Assembly (NCBI RefSeq): GCF_003971065.1
Contig: NZ_RYDV01000005.1
Span: forward strand, 124,001-188,000
Direction: 5' to 3'
Source: Candidimonas sp. SYP-B2681
Lineage (GTDB): Bacteria > Pseudomonadota > Gammaproteobacteria > Burkholderiales > Burkholderiaceae_B
DNA: 64,000 nucleotides
Shown: piece by piece, positions 44,838 through 54,878 of the stretch
How the letters are laid out: each line of letters starts with the position of its first letter
Numbering within the stretch: position 1 is the stretch's first letter
The notes under the pieces: model-generated
The model's input: the letters and a program-made list of their open reading frames with translations, nothing else
The model's database searches: none
What the model was told of the DNA's origin: nothing
Translations under genes and position numbers: made by a program

Positions 44838-47366
44838 TTACGCTTTTAGCATCTTCATTGCCCTGGTGAGTGTTTGGCTCGCTACCGAATATTTTCGCCA
44901 GGGATCATTTCCGCGGTCTAGACGTTCGTGAATATTCCCGACGTGCCATTGAGCTGAATTTTTCAGTTTCTCGACTTCTTCCCAGGAAACCGGTACCGAC
45001 ACTCCCATGCCGGGCCGGGCGCGCGCCGACCAGGCCGCAACGGTGGTGGCGCCGAACCCATTGCGTAGATAGTCAATGAATATCTTCCCAACCCGGTTGC
45101 GCGGCCCGCTTTTGGCGGCGAAGCGTTTGGGAAGAATTTTGGCAACGTGTACCACGACAGCCTGGGAAAAATCCTTGACGGTGTCCCAGTCGTGCCTTCG
45201 TTTCAAAGGCACTACTACGTGTAAACCTTTGCCGCCGCTGGTCTTCACGAACGAGGTCAGTTCCAACTCAGCAAGAAAAGCGCGTATTACAAGCGCCGCT
45301 TCCTGCATGGCAGGCCACTCAACGCCTTCACCAGGGTCCAGATCGAAGGTCATGCGATCGGGCTTGCCGATCGACGTCTTGATAGCGTTCCAGGTATGGA
45401 ATTCGATGACGTTCATTTGCGCCGCGCTTAATAAGCCCTGCGCGTTGGCGACTTCCATCAACGGTTCATGATCAGGGTCTAGCTCTTGGGAAAGCAGCCT
45501 CACTCCCGTCATTTTTCTGGTCTCGAGATGCTTCTGAAAGAACATGGTGCCATTGACGCCTTCGGGCGCGCGCAGCAATGAGACAGGTCTACCTTTAAGG
45601 TGCTCGAGCATAAGAGGAGCCACCAAGGCGTAATACCGGATGAGCTGGATTTTTGTCGTCGCTGTGGACGTGTCTATCACGCGCTCAGGATGCGTGATCT
45701 TCATCTTGCTCAACAGTGATTCGTTGCCAGCTGAACGATCAATGGAATTGTCTGGCGAGCCATCAGTGTGTTCGGCCTTTCGCACGGTATGGGTTTTTCT
45801 AGTGGCGGGGGTCGACATGCTTGTCTCTCGAATGATGGCGCTGGCGGGTTTGTCAGTGCGCAAGCCATGAAACACGGAGTGCCGTACGCGGCCTGTGTCA
45901 GTCCACTGGCCGAAGGAAACCTCGGCGAGTAGCGTTGGTTTTACCCAATGGGCCTTCTTGTCGATGCCGGTTGATTCTACAAATGGTCGGTCTGCTGAAT
46001 GCAAAGCGGAGAGTTTTTGTTTTATATCGTTCAACGAACTGGCATTAAAGCCCGTTCCGACGTTTCCGGCATAATGCAATGCGCCATGTGCGTCATGCAC
46101 GCCAAGCAACAAGGAACCAATTCCTTCCCGCGACCCTTGAGGGTCGGTGTAGCCCCCAATGACAAATTCTTGGCGCAAGGTGCACTTGAGTTTGATCCAG
46201 TCAGCCGATCGTCGTGAAACGTACGGCGACGCTTTTTTCTTGCCGATGACTCCTTCGAGCCCCATTCTGCAGGCTGACGCAACGATGTCGCGTGCTGCGA
46301 CATCGAAGGTATCGCTGAATCGTATGGAGCCGGGAATGTCTGCTTTACGCTGCTTCGAAGATTTTCTGCCTTCATCGGTCACCAACGTCCGAAGTTTTTC
46401 GCGACGCTCGGTCAAAGGCAGTTTGCGTAAATCATGGCCGTCGCAGAAGGGCAAGTCGAACAGATAATAGACAATATTGCTTGTCTTGTTGCGATCGAAT
46501 GCGCCTTGCAATGCTTGAAAGTCGGGTATGCCTCTATCATCCAGCACAACAATCTCGCCGTCGTACCAGCCGTCAGGCAACTTCATCTTGGTGAGGTCTT
46601 TGGCTAGCGAAGTCAGTTTATCGGTCCAGTCGTTCCCATTACGCGTGATAAGTTGGACGCCGTTGTTCTCGATACGCGCGAGCAAGCGGTAGCCGTCGAA
46701 CTTTATTTCGTATAACCAGGCGTCGGCTTCTGTTTGGGGTGCATCAACTAACGTCGCCAGTTCAGGACTGAAATTCACTGGGAGCTTGGTAATGGATTCA
46801 GCCACTTCTTTATTCTGGATCCCCGCAACGCTGTCCGGCATTTCGTCCACGACACTGAATTCGGATGCAGGACGAACGAATTCATCCTTCTCTTTTATAA
46901 GCAACCATGGGTCCTGCTTTTCTGTTCGGCTTTTCATGCGGATCAGCGCCCATTTCCCGTGCAATTTGTGCCCATGAAGTTCAAACTTCAGCCTACCCTC
47001 GCGATAGGCCTTGGCCGCATCGCCCAATGGTTTCCACGTGCCTTTGTCCCAAATGATGACCTTCCCCGCGCCGTACTGTTTTGGCGGAATCACGCCTTCA
47101 AAGGTATTGTAGGAAATGGGATGGTCCTCGACATGGACGGCCATCCTCTTGTCAGCCGGGTCGAAACTCGGGCCCTTTGGAACGGCCCAGCTTTTCATGG
47201 ACCCATCGATTTCCAGTCGAAGGTCGTAGTGCAGACGCGACGCCCAATGTTTCTGGATGACAAAAGAGGGCGCTTGCTCGTTAGCGGCTCCCCCTTCCGG
47301 CGGTTCGCTGGTAAGCGAAAAGTTTCGCTTCGACCTATAAGTGGATAAGGGATCGGCTTTGCTCAT
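44838..47366 (-). CDS. ligD: ATP-dependent DNA ligase D (PE-Lig-Pol)
   Basis: An 842-residue three-domain enzyme of bacterial non-homologous end joining. N-terminal phosphoesterase (about 35-165; H46, D48, R50 in LHYDLRLE and H82). Central ligase with the AMP lysine K222 in EIKFDGYR and C-terminal OB part to about 530. C-terminal primase-polymerase (about 560-842) with DxD in FDLDPGEG near 672. This order is as in Pseudomonas LigD. A low-complexity joint near 530-560 links ligase and polymerase. The Ku gene lies just upstream on the same strand (two-base gap). Confidence 0.95.
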   Translation of the reverse strand: MSKADPLSTYRSKRNFSLTSEPPEGGAANEQAPSFVIQKHWASRLHYDLRLEIDGSMKSWAVPKGPSFDPADKRMAVHVEDHPISYNTFEGVIPPKQYGAGKVIIWDKGTWKPLGDAAKAYREGRLKFELHGHKLHGKWALIRMKSRTEKQDPWLLIKEKDEFVRPASEFSVVDEMPDSVAGIQNKEVAESITKLPVNFSPELATLVDAPQTEADAWLYEIKFDGYRLLARIENNGVQLITRNGNDWTDKLTSLAKDLTKMKLPDGWYDGEIVVLDDRGIPDFQALQGAFDRNKTSNIVYYLFDLPFCDGHDLRKLPLTERREKLRTLVTDEGRKSSKQRKADIPGSIRFSDTFDVAARDIVASACRMGLEGVIGKKKASPYVSRRSADWIKLKCTLRQEFVIGGYTDPQGSREGIGSLLLGVHDAHGALHYAGNVGTGFNASSLNDIKQKLSALHSADRPFVESTGIDKKAHWVKPTLLAEVSFGQWTDTGRVRHSVFHGLRTDKPASAIIRETSMSTPATRKTHTVRKAEHTDGSPDNSIDRSAGNESLLSKMKITHPERVIDTSTATTKIQLIRYYALVAPLMLEHLKGRPVSLLRAPEGVNGTMFFQKHLETRKMTGVRLLSQELDPDHEPLMEVANAQGLLSAAQMNVIEFHTWNAIKTSIGKPDRMTFDLDPGEGVEWPAMQEAALVIRAFLAELELTSFVKTSGGKGLHVVVPLKRRHDWDTVKDFSQAVVVHVAKILPKRFAAKSGPRNRVGKIFIDYLRNGFGATTVAAWSARARPGMGVSVPVSWEEVEKLKNSAQWHVGNIHERLDRGNDPWRKYSVASQTLTRAMKMLKA

Positions 47367-47368
47367 GA

Positions 47369-48430
47369 CTATGCTGCTTTACGACCGGCCGGTGATGGCG
47401 ACTTTCCGGTTTTTCTTGCGTGAGCCGGCTTTCCTGTGTTTTTGTCGCCGCTCGACGATTTCGCCGGTTTGCTTGGCGATGTCTTGGCCGCGGCGGTTTT
47501 CGATTTTTTCACCGTAGCCGCTGGACTGCGCTTCGCGGCAGACTTCGCAGATGTACTTGCTGCGCTTTTCTTGGTCGCGCTCGTTTCGGCTGGCGCATTT
47601 TGCGATGCGCCAGTTCGACTCCCCTTATTCAAGCTACGTTGTAGCATCTCCGTCAGGTCATAAATCTTTGCGCCGGCGGTCTCGCTTTCTTCAGCTTCCG
47701 GCTGCGATACGGATTCCGTTTCACCAGCCTCGATTTTTTCTTTAACCAGTTGCAGGATCTGGTCTTTGAAGGAGTCGGTAAAAGCTTCGGGTTTCCATTT
47801 CGCGCTCATGTCCTTTACCAGTTGCTCTCCCATCGCCAGCTCTTTTTCCGTGAGTCCCGCCGCCTTGGCGCCTTCGGCAGGAAGATTAAGCTCGTCCCAC
47901 GATCGGATTTCATCTCCCCAGCGCAGTAAATTCAGAATGAGGGCCGGTCCGCAAGGCATGAGCACGGCAAGGTGCTGTTTAGTCTGAATCACCACCTTGG
48001 CAATGCCTACTTTCCTGGTTTTTCGCAATACCTCCCTTAGCAGGGCATATACCTTAGAGCCCCGATTTATGGGCGATATGTAGTAGGGACGCTCCAGATA
48101 GATAAAGGGTATATCGCTTAACGGTACGAAAGCTTCTATTTCAACCGTTTGTGTGGTTTTCGGATAAGCCGCCTGGATTTCTTCAGGGGACAACACAACA
48201 TATTGGCCGTCCTCGTACTCGATGCCCTTGACGATGTCTTCTTTGGCAATTTCCTTACCCGTCTTCTTATTAATGCGTTTGTAGCCAACAGGATCCATGC
48301 TGCGTTTATCCAACCAGTCAAAATCCAGTCCTTGATCCGCGGTAGCCGAATGAAGGGCTATCGGAATGTGTACCAGGCCGAAGGAGATCGCCCCTTTCCA
48401 CAATGCACGCTTACTTGTAGTTGCCACCAC
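47369..48430 (-). CDS. ku: DNA end-binding protein Ku
   Basis: A Ku homodimer protein of about 353 residues that rings broken DNA ends and recruits LigD. The Ku core has KRALWKGAISFGLVHIPIAL at its start and the segment VLSPEEIQAAYPKTTQTVEIEAFV. The last ~90 residues are rich in Lys, Ala, Ser and Thr, a DNA-binding tail seen in many bacterial Ku. The GTG at 48430 is chosen because GGGGAGAT stands before it and the family alignment starts there; an in-frame ATG at 48472 would add 14 residues. In one unit with ligD. Confidence 0.93.
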   Translation of the reverse strand: MVATTSKRALWKGAISFGLVHIPIALHSATADQGLDFDWLDKRSMDPVGYKRINKKTGKEIAKEDIVKGIEYEDGQYVVLSPEEIQAAYPKTTQTVEIEAFVPLSDIPFIYLERPYYISPINRGSKVYALLREVLRKTRKVGIAKVVIQTKQHLAVLMPCGPALILNLLRWGDEIRSWDELNLPAEGAKAAGLTEKELAMGEQLVKDMSAKWKPEAFTDSFKDQILQLVKEKIEAGETESVSQPEAEESETAGAKIYDLTEMLQRSLNKGSRTGASQNAPAETSATKKSAASTSAKSAAKRSPAATVKKSKTAAAKTSPSKPAKSSSGDKNTGKPAHARKTGKSPSPAGRKAA

Positions 48431-48614
48431 GGATCTCCCCTGCAGAAGGCGCTTTGCTAGCGGTGATGTCATCTGTAGCAACTAACATGCCTGCCCTAGT
48501 GGAAGTTAAGCCAGTCGTCTTTCGTTTGTTGCAATTGCAAATGGAGAGCGTTTACATTTTTGTTCGCTATATTTAATGCAAATCGGGATCATGCTATGCA
48601 GCGAAGGCATCAGG

Positions 48615-48936
48615 ATGCGTAAATTATTATTGGGGACCATGTTGGCCGGGTTGTTGAACGCGACCGCATATGGGGCCCATCGAGTCCAAGGCCGTTGTCA
48701 GCAACTATGCCGCTTTAGCTCAGGCCGGATAGGAAGATGCGTTGTCCACCGCACGCGCGCTGCAGAAAACAGTGGCTTCCCTTCTTGCCAAACCCAGTGC
48801 CGATTCGCTGAAAGGCGCGCGAGACGCCTGGCTTAATGCCCGCGTCCCGTATCAACACACGAGGCTTTCCGGTTTGGCAATCCCATTGTCGATGATTGGG
48901 AAGGGCGCGTAAATGCCTGGCCGCTGGACGAAGGGG
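48615..48936 (+). pseudogene. Imelysin (peptidase M75-like) gene, 5' remnant
   Basis: A signal peptide-like start MRKLLLGTMLAGLLNATAYG is followed, after a frame change near 48674, by a clear imelysin N-terminus (AVVSNYAALAQAG, then EDALSTARALQKTVASLL and KGARDAWLNARVPYQ). A TAG at 48730-48732 interrupts this frame. Another one-base loss near 48855 shifts into FGNPIVDDWEGRVNAW, ending in WPLDEG. The rest of the gene is missing. Imelysins are periplasmic proteins linked to iron uptake. With three lesions it cannot be functional. Confidence 0.85.
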
Positions 48937-49176
48937 CTTGCAGGCCGAGCTGGAACGAATTCGCGCCAATTTTACGGATATTTCAACGAACATAAGCCGT
49001 GCCGTCAAAATTGGAAATCCCTCTAGTGGCCTAGTGAATTTCATGGAAACTGACGACGGTTACCGGCGATTGACGCTAGTTGCGCTATTGATCAAGAACG
49101 CAAAGCGCCTGGTCGATGAATACGTCGCGCCGGCTTTAGGTATAAGGATAGGCTCAATCCGCTCGACGGCGGTTGA
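48937..49176 (+). pseudogene. Second imelysin gene, 3' remnant
   Basis: The frame starting LQAELERIRANF and running through GLVNFMETDDGYRRLTLVAL to APALGIRIG is the C-terminal end of an imelysin protein. One missing T near 49152 breaks the usual ending FNPLDGG before the TGA at 49174-49176. It is joined directly to the 5' remnant of the first imelysin gene, so a deletion has removed the middle of the cluster. Family order imelysin, (di-heme peroxidase), imelysin, DUF1513 is known from intact clusters. Confidence 0.8.
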
Positions 49177-50019
49177 TCGCCGCCAATTTCTGGCTCTGCT
49201 AGCCGTCTATGGCGGTTCGTTGACCGCTTACGCCAATGCTGCGTCTAAGTTACCTGAGAATTCAGCCGATGGGAGCATCATGGTGGCCACCGAGAATGAT
49301 TACGAGGCGGGCCGAGGCGTGCTGGGAATTTACGACAGCAGTCCGGGCGCAAGGTTCCGTCGTGTCGGCGAGTTTGACACGGGGTATCGGCCCGCATGAA
49401 GTGATCTTGAAGCCCGACGGGCGCACTCTGTGCGTAGCCAACGGCGGAACTCGGACCCATCCGGATTACGGCAAGCTCGAATTGAACAGCGATACCATGC
49501 AGCCCTCGCTGGCTTACGTAGGACTTACTTTCGGCGAAATTACTCGATCAGAGTTACTTGCGCGCCGAGCTTAATCGCTTGTCGGTACGCCACTTGATTC
49601 TCGACGCGTTTGGCGCGGTATGGTTTGGGTGCCAATATACAGGACCTACAAAAGATGTCGTTCCCTTAGTTGGCCGACATGTCCTTGGCCCGGAGCCTGC
49701 GTTATTCTTCGGGCCGAAAGACCCGCTGCGCTGCATGAAGCAGTATGTGGGGTCGATTTCAGCAAATTTCACAGGAACGATAATTGCTGGCTCCAGCCCA
49801 GTCGGGTGAAAAATACTCTTTTGGGATGCAGCAGACGGAGCCTGCATGCAAGAAACTCTCATGTTCGACGGTTGCGGTGTGGCGCCCGCGCCTGGCGAAG
49901 GATTCTTGGCCAGTAGTGGTCAGGGCGAGTTTCTTCACGTTAGAAAAAATTTGAAGCAAGCGACAGAGAGATCGATAATCAGCAGTAGTGACTGGGACCA
50001 TCATTTGCGGTATTTTTAG
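49172..50019 (+). pseudogene. DUF1513 gene remnant with several frameshifts
   Basis: The pieces are spread over different frames: VDRRQFLALLAVYGGSLTAYA to FDTG (ending 49399), then GIGPHEVILKPDGRTLCVANGG to NSDTMQPSLAYV (ending 49574), then LNRLSVRHLILDAFGAVWFG to GSSPVG (ending 49809), then ILFWDAADGACMQ to SSDWDHHLRYF (stop at 50017-50019). All are recognisable, in order, as a DUF1513 beta-propeller protein, which normally has about 360 residues and accompanies imelysins. The total is shorter than that, so internal losses occurred too. Clearly dead. Confidence 0.85.
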
Positions 50020-50455
50020 AACGTAGTCTCAATCTAAGGGACGAAGTCAAAGAGATTCAGACGAAGCACTTGCTGCGTGCGCTGAATAGTGATGCAAGCG
50101 TGAAGAATTAATTAGAAATACCGGACTTCGTTGAGGGCCGAAAGTTCTCTTCTAATCAGAAGGTTAGGGTAACAAGCTAGAAATCGATTGAAACTGCCGA
50201 GCGTCCGCCGGATGTGGTGCGCGTGCCACGAACTTTATCAGGGTAAACCCTTGGTATCTTGGCTGTTTTAGTGGGTTTTGTTGCGCTTATCCCACAGAAA
50301 GCGCGAAAACAGGCGCTTTTACTAACAGGATCATAGCCAGCAGCCCGTATTTTTGATGCAATAGCTCCAACTTCCCATCGCGGAGTTAGAAAGAGCAGCA
50401 GCACTCGTTTCGGAAGTCGCTGCTCTGTTTACTCAAATCTACGGAGATTTCTTAC
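50020..50455. other. Gene-free region before the porin
   Basis: This is 436 bases with no supported coding region. AT content looks higher than in neighbouring genes. It should hold the porin promoter and leader. No clear -35/-10 pair or conserved RNA structure was identified by eye. Confidence 0.4.
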
Positions 50456-51562
50456 ATGAAAAAGACTCTGCTCGCTGCTGCTCTAATTGCTGGCTTCGCT
50501 GGCGTTGCTCAGGCAGAAACATCGGTTACCTTGTACGGTATCCTGGACGGTGGTATCGGTTACCAAAAACTTGAAGCTGGTCCTGCTACAGCCAAGAAAA
50601 CTGGCATTATCAACGGCATTCAGTCCGGCAATCGCTGGGGCCTGAAAGGCTCCGAAGATCTGGGTAATGGTCTCCGCGCTGTATTCCAATTGGAAAGCGG
50701 CTTTGATCTTGGCACCGGCAATAGCGCTCAAGGTGGCCGCCTGTTCGGTCGTCAAGCAACTTTGGGTCTGGCTGGTGATTCATGGGGTCAATTGGACGTC
50801 GGTCGTCAAACCAATATCGGCAGTAAGTACTTCGGTGCTATCGATCCGTTCGCTCTGGGCTTCAACCAAGCTAACGTCGGTACGACTTTCAGCGCCGTCA
50901 ACACAGTACGTTACGACAACATGGTAATGTACCAAACCCCTAACTTCTCCGGCTTCCAGTTCGGTGCAGGTTACTCGTTCAGCACGAACGGCAATCAAGG
51001 CTGGGATATCGACGCTCCTGGTCGTGCCAATCCTAACGACACGAACAACCGTGCTGTCACTACCGGTATCCGTTACGTTAATGGTCCCCTCGCCGCTGCG
51101 TTGACATACGACCAATCCAAGATCAAGGCCACTAACGTAAACGTTAAGTCATGGAACCTTGGTGGCGCCTATGACTTCGAAGTTGTGAAGGCTCACGCTG
51201 CTATCGGCCAAACACATAACGGCTTGTTCTCCTCCGGTATTTCTGACGAGATCGGTGGTGTTAACCCTCTTAGCGGCATTAATCTGGATGGCTTGAAGGT
51301 TAACTCGTACATGCTTGGTTTGACTGCGCCTATCGGCAACGGTAAGTTGCTGGCTTCTTGGCAAATGGCTGACCCACGTAGCAACCCAGACGTACTCGTT
51401 GCTACTGATTTGGAAAAGACTCAAATCTACAGCTTGGGTTACACATACGGGCTGTCCAAGCGTACCAACCTTTACGCAATCGGTTCGTATGCTAAGAACG
51501 CATTCTTCCTTGACAGTGCGAAATCGACCCTGGTCGGTGTTGGTGTTCGTCACCAGTTCTAA
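50456..51562 (+). CDS. General outer-membrane porin (Gram-negative porin, Burkholderiales type)
   Basis: A 368-residue trimeric porin-like protein with a 20-residue signal peptide (cleavage after AQA). The mature start ETSVTLYGILDGGIGY, the segment NRWGLKGSEDLGNGLRAVFQLE and the terminal phenylalanine of VGVGVRHQF are hallmarks of the Bordetella/Burkholderia porin family and of insertion by the BAM complex. GGAGAT precedes the ATG. Codon use is strongly biased towards frequent codons (AAC, GGT, CGT), as expected for an abundant protein. Single gene, closed by a terminator at 51647. Confidence 0.94.
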   Translation: MKKTLLAAALIAGFAGVAQAETSVTLYGILDGGIGYQKLEAGPATAKKTGIINGIQSGNRWGLKGSEDLGNGLRAVFQLESGFDLGTGNSAQGGRLFGRQATLGLAGDSWGQLDVGRQTNIGSKYFGAIDPFALGFNQANVGTTFSAVNTVRYDNMVMYQTPNFSGFQFGAGYSFSTNGNQGWDIDAPGRANPNDTNNRAVTTGIRYVNGPLAAALTYDQSKIKATNVNVKSWNLGGAYDFEVVKAHAAIGQTHNGLFSSGISDEIGGVNPLSGINLDGLKVNSYMLGLTAPIGNGKLLASWQMADPRSNPDVLVATDLEKTQIYSLGYTYGLSKRTNLYAIGSYAKNAFFLDSAKSTLVGVGVRHQF

Positions 51563-51646
51563 TCGGATTGCATAGCTAGTCTATGCGCGGAAGCCGCCCG
51601 GCCTGCCGGGTCGCTTCCAAATCTGAAGCAGGCGCAAGCTTGCGGC

Positions 51647-51674
51647 AAAAAGCCACTCTCCGGAGTGGCTTTTT
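51647..51674 (+). terminator. Intrinsic terminator of the porin gene
   Basis: AGCCACTC (51651-51658) pairs exactly with GAGTGGCT (51663-51670) around TCCG. AAAA on the left and TTTTT on the right flank it. It lies 85 bases after the porin stop and can work in both directions. Confidence 0.88.
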
Positions 51675-51937
51675 GTATTGCGACACTGCGCCGATTCGGT
51701 GCTTATGATTTGCTGAAGACTGGTGTGAAGGGTATCTCAGTTGGGCGTGGCGACAGGGTTGTAAGAGGCGTTGCGGGACTGGTTTTTGTGCTTGGCTACA
51801 GGGGTCTTGATGGGGCGCGGATTTGCCGACACAGGTCTATCTGGAGCTCCTGGTGCGTTGCTGTCGGCTCAATAGTGCGTGGCGGCTTGCCAACATGTTT
51901 CAGGCGGGGCGCTTGCGTCCGAAAGACGCTGGCAAAA

Positions 51938-51946
51938 TGCTACAAT
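51938..51946 (+). promoter_or_regulatory. Extended -10 promoter of the nuo operon
   Basis: TGCTACAAT is an extended -10 element (TGN plus TACAAT). RNA would start near 51953, 28 bases before nuoA. No good -35 is seen at 17 bases. The rest of the 306-base gap 51675-51980 holds nothing recognisable. Confidence 0.6.
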
Positions 51947-51980
51947 CCGAGGGTTTACTTATCGTGATTGGTTGCTTGGC

Positions 51981-52340
51981 ATGAATCTGCAAGAGTACTT
52001 TCCCGTTCTGCTTTTTATTATTGTGGCAACCGTAATTGGCTTTGCCCTGTTAGGCGCAGGACGATTGCTTGGGCCTCACCGGCCTTATGCCGAAAAGTTA
52101 TCGCCTTACGAGTGCGGTTTCGACGCTTTCAGCGACTCGCGCATGAAGTTCGATGTGCGCTATTACCTGGTCGCAATCCTGTTCATTATGTTTGATCTGG
52201 AGATTGCGTTTTTGTTTCCCTGGGCTATTGCTAACGGTACGATCGGCCTCGTCGGTTTCTGGACCGTGTTGGTATTTTTAGCGATTCTCACAGTAGGCTT
52301 CATCTACGAGTGGAAAAAAGGTGCGCTGGATTGGGAGTAG
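51981..52340 (+). CDS. nuoA: NADH-quinone oxidoreductase subunit A
   Basis: A 119-residue membrane subunit of complex I with three helices. Family segments are [25 protein letters not shown] and [13 protein letters not shown]. The start at 51981 fits the family N-terminus [11 protein letters not shown]; longer frames run into the promoter. First gene of the 14-gene nuo operon, which has the same order as in other Proteobacteria. Confidence 0.97.
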   Translation: MNLQEYFPVLLFIIVATVIGFALLGAGRLLGPHRPYAEKLSPYECGFDAFSDSRMKFDVRYYLVAILFIMFDLEIAFLFPWAIANGTIGLVGFWTVLVFLAILTVGFIYEWKKGALDWE

Positions 52341-52455
52341 GTCGGCATAAGCCGCAGGCTGCGGTTTTCGGCTGAAGGACTATGTAGTGAATGTAGGTCG
52401 AATCAAGGCTCACACCGCTTGTGATTCGGTACACCGGTATTAAATAGGCAAAGTT

Positions 52456-52932
52456 ATGGCTATCGACGGCATTATGAAAGAAGGTTTTATAACCACCAGT
52501 GCAGACAAGTTTCTGAATTGGGCCAAAACGGGTTCTTTGTGGCCCATGAGCTTTGGGCTGGCCTGTTGTGCGGTCGAAATGATGCACGCCGGGGCGGCTC
52601 GCTACGACCTTGATCAGTTTGGTATTATTTTTCGCCCAAGTCCCCGTCAGTCCGACTTGATGATCGTGGCCGGTACTCTCTGCAACAAGATGGCTCCAGC
52701 CTTGCGCAAGGTATACGACCAAATGGCCGAACCCCGCTGGGTGGTTTCAATGGGCTCCTGTGCCAACGGCGGTGGTTATTACCACTATTCATATTCCGTG
52801 GTGCGCGGCTGTGACCGCATCGTGCCCGTCGATGTGTACGTGCCCGGGTGTCCTCCCACGGCTGAAGCCTTGGTATACGGTCTCCTGCAAATGCAGAACA
52901 AGATTCGTTTGACGAACACCATTGCGCGCTAA
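52456..52932 (+). CDS. nuoB: NADH-quinone oxidoreductase subunit B
   Basis: A 158-residue peripheral subunit that holds the terminal iron-sulfur cluster N2, next to the quinone site. Cluster ligands are the paired cysteines in GLACCAVEM, one in MGSCANGGG and one in VPGCPPTAE. The 115-base gap from nuoA is the largest within the operon and could hold a secondary promoter. Confidence 0.97.
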   Translation: MAIDGIMKEGFITTSADKFLNWAKTGSLWPMSFGLACCAVEMMHAGAARYDLDQFGIIFRPSPRQSDLMIVAGTLCNKMAPALRKVYDQMAEPRWVVSMGSCANGGGYYHYSYSVVRGCDRIVPVDVYVPGCPPTAEALVYGLLQMQNKIRLTNTIAR

Positions 52933-52973
52933 GCCGGCTTGGCTGTCACCCCTAACGTTGAACTGCTTGAAAT

Positions 52974-53585
52974 ATGACTCGGCTCGAAACGCTACAAAAT
53001 AATCTTCTGGCTACCTTCGGTGAATCGATTTCACTGAAACTTGCCCTGAACGAACTCACGCTCGAAGTTCCCGCCAAAGACTGGATCGACACCTGTACGG
53101 CATTACGCGATAACGCGTTGCTGGGTTTCGATACCTGCATCGATTTATGCGGGGTGGATTACTCGGCCTGGGGTGCCCCCACGTTCGCTTACCAGCCTGG
53201 CTTGCACCCGCAACGCTTTGCGATCGTAGTGCATTTGCTATCGGTCAGGCACAACTGGCGCCTGCGGATACGGGTGTTTGTTCCTAACGACGAATTTCCG
53301 GTATTGCCTACGTTGGTCGATGTATGGCCCGCGGTTAACTGGTTTGAGCGCGAAGCCTTCGACTTGTACGGGGTCGTGTTCGACGGTCACCCCGACCTGC
53401 GCCGCATTCTTACCGATTACGGCTTCATCGGATATCCGTTTCGCAAAGATTTCCCCCTTTCCGGTAACGTCGAAATGCGGTACGACACGGAGCAGCAGCG
53501 GGTTATTTATCAACCCGTTACGATCGAGCCGCGTGAAATCACTCCGCGGATCGTGCGTGAAGAAAGTTACGGGACAGGGCGCTAA
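52974..53585 (+). CDS. nuoC: NADH-quinone oxidoreductase subunit C
   Basis: A 203-residue 30-kDa-type subunit of the complex I arm. The signature is [23 protein letters not shown] in slightly varied form ([11 protein letters not shown] here), then [19 protein letters not shown]. Separate from nuoD, unlike the fused NuoCD of E. coli; this is the usual betaproteobacterial state. It is two bases from nuoD. Confidence 0.96.
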   Translation: MTRLETLQNNLLATFGESISLKLALNELTLEVPAKDWIDTCTALRDNALLGFDTCIDLCGVDYSAWGAPTFAYQPGLHPQRFAIVVHLLSVRHNWRLRIRVFVPNDEFPVLPTLVDVWPAVNWFEREAFDLYGVVFDGHPDLRRILTDYGFIGYPFRKDFPLSGNVEMRYDTEQQRVIYQPVTIEPREITPRIVREESYGTGR

Positions 53586-53587
53586 GC

Positions 53588-54844
53588 ATGGCTGAAATTA
53601 AAAACTACACATTGAACTTTGGTCCTCAGCACCCCGCTGCGCACGGCGTGTTGCGCCTGGTGCTGGAACTCGACGGCGAAGTCATTCAACGTGCCGATCC
53701 GCATATCGGCTTGCTGCACCGCGCCACAGAAAAGCTTGCCGAGCACAAGACATACCTGCAAGCTTTGCCATATATGGATCGTCTCGACTACGTCTCCATG
53801 ATGTGCAACGAGCATGCTTATGTCATGGCGATCGAGAACCTGTTGGGCGTTCAGGTGCCTTTACGGGCCCAGTATATTCGCGTGATGTTCGATGAGATCA
53901 CCCGGATTCTGAACCACTTGATGTCTATTGGATCGCACGCTCTCGACGTCGGTGCGATGGCGGTCTTTTTGTATGCGTTCCGCGAGCGGGAAGACCTGAT
54001 GGATTGCTACGAGGCCGTGTCGGGCGCGCGTATGCATGCCGCGTACTACCGTCCTGGTGGGGTGTACCGCGATTTGCCCGATTCCATGCCCCAATATGGC
54101 GAGACCAGCAAGTATCGTGGCGACAAGGAATTGCGTGCCATGAACGATGCCCGCTCCGGTTCGCTGCTCGATTTCATCGAAGACTTTACTAATCGCTTTC
54201 CCGCTTGTGTCGATGAATACGAGTCCCTGCTGACCGATAACCGTATCTGGAAGCAGCGGCTGGTCGGAATCGGGGTAGTGACTCCAGATCGCGCCAAGGC
54301 GCTGGGTATGACCGGGCCTATGTTGCGTGGGTCCGGGGTTGCGTGGGACTTGCGAAAAATGCAGCCCTACGAAGTCTATGACCGCGTGGATTTTGACATC
54401 CCCATCGGGACCAACGGCGATTGTTACGATCGCTATCTGGTGCGAATTGCTGAAATGCGCGAAAGCAATCGGATTATCCGCCAGTGCGTTGAATGGCTGC
54501 GCAATAATCCCGGCCCGGTAATGGTGGATAACTACAAGATTGCGCCGCCCAGCCGCGAGCGTATGAAGACAGGCATGGAAGAGCTGATTCACCATTTCAA
54601 GCTTTTTAGCGAGGGTATGCATGTGCCGGCTGGTGAAACCTATGCCGGCGTCGAGCATCCCAAGGGCGAATTTGGAATTTACATGGTGTCTGATGGCGCC
54701 AATAAGCCGTACCGAGTCAAAATTCGTGCGCCGGGCTTCGCGCACCTGCAATCTTTAGATGAAATGTCGCGCGGCCATATGATTGCCGACGCGGTGACGA
54801 TAATCGGCACCTTAGATATTGTGTTTGGCGAAATCGACCGTTAA
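53588..54844 (+). CDS. nuoD: NADH-quinone oxidoreductase subunit D
   Basis: A 418-residue 49-kDa-type subunit that forms the quinone pocket with NuoB. The N-terminus [21 protein letters not shown], with the two histidines at the quinone site, is present, as are [12 protein letters not shown] and [15 protein letters not shown]. The C-terminal end FGEIDR is standard. The gene is tightly coupled to nuoC. Confidence 0.97.
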   Translation: MAEIKNYTLNFGPQHPAAHGVLRLVLELDGEVIQRADPHIGLLHRATEKLAEHKTYLQALPYMDRLDYVSMMCNEHAYVMAIENLLGVQVPLRAQYIRVMFDEITRILNHLMSIGSHALDVGAMAVFLYAFREREDLMDCYEAVSGARMHAAYYRPGGVYRDLPDSMPQYGETSKYRGDKELRAMNDARSGSLLDFIEDFTNRFPACVDEYESLLTDNRIWKQRLVGIGVVTPDRAKALGMTGPMLRGSGVAWDLRKMQPYEVYDRVDFDIPIGTNGDCYDRYLVRIAEMRESNRIIRQCVEWLRNNPGPVMVDNYKIAPPSRERMKTGMEELIHHFKLFSEGMHVPAGETYAGVEHPKGEFGIYMVSDGANKPYRVKIRAPGFAHLQSLDEMSRGHMIADAVTIIGTLDIVFGEIDR

Positions 54845-54878
54845 TCGGCATAAGCCAAGGTAAAACCGGATTCAAACT

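Noticed and set aside
46553..46563. Eleven-base match (TCTCGCCGTCG) to the 3' end of tRNA-Leu(GAG) as an attachment site
   Set aside because: It lies inside ligD coding sequence, is short and no integrase is near; chance match.
53861..54751. A 296-codon open frame antisense to nuoD
   Set aside because: Covered by nuoD, no recognisable motif.
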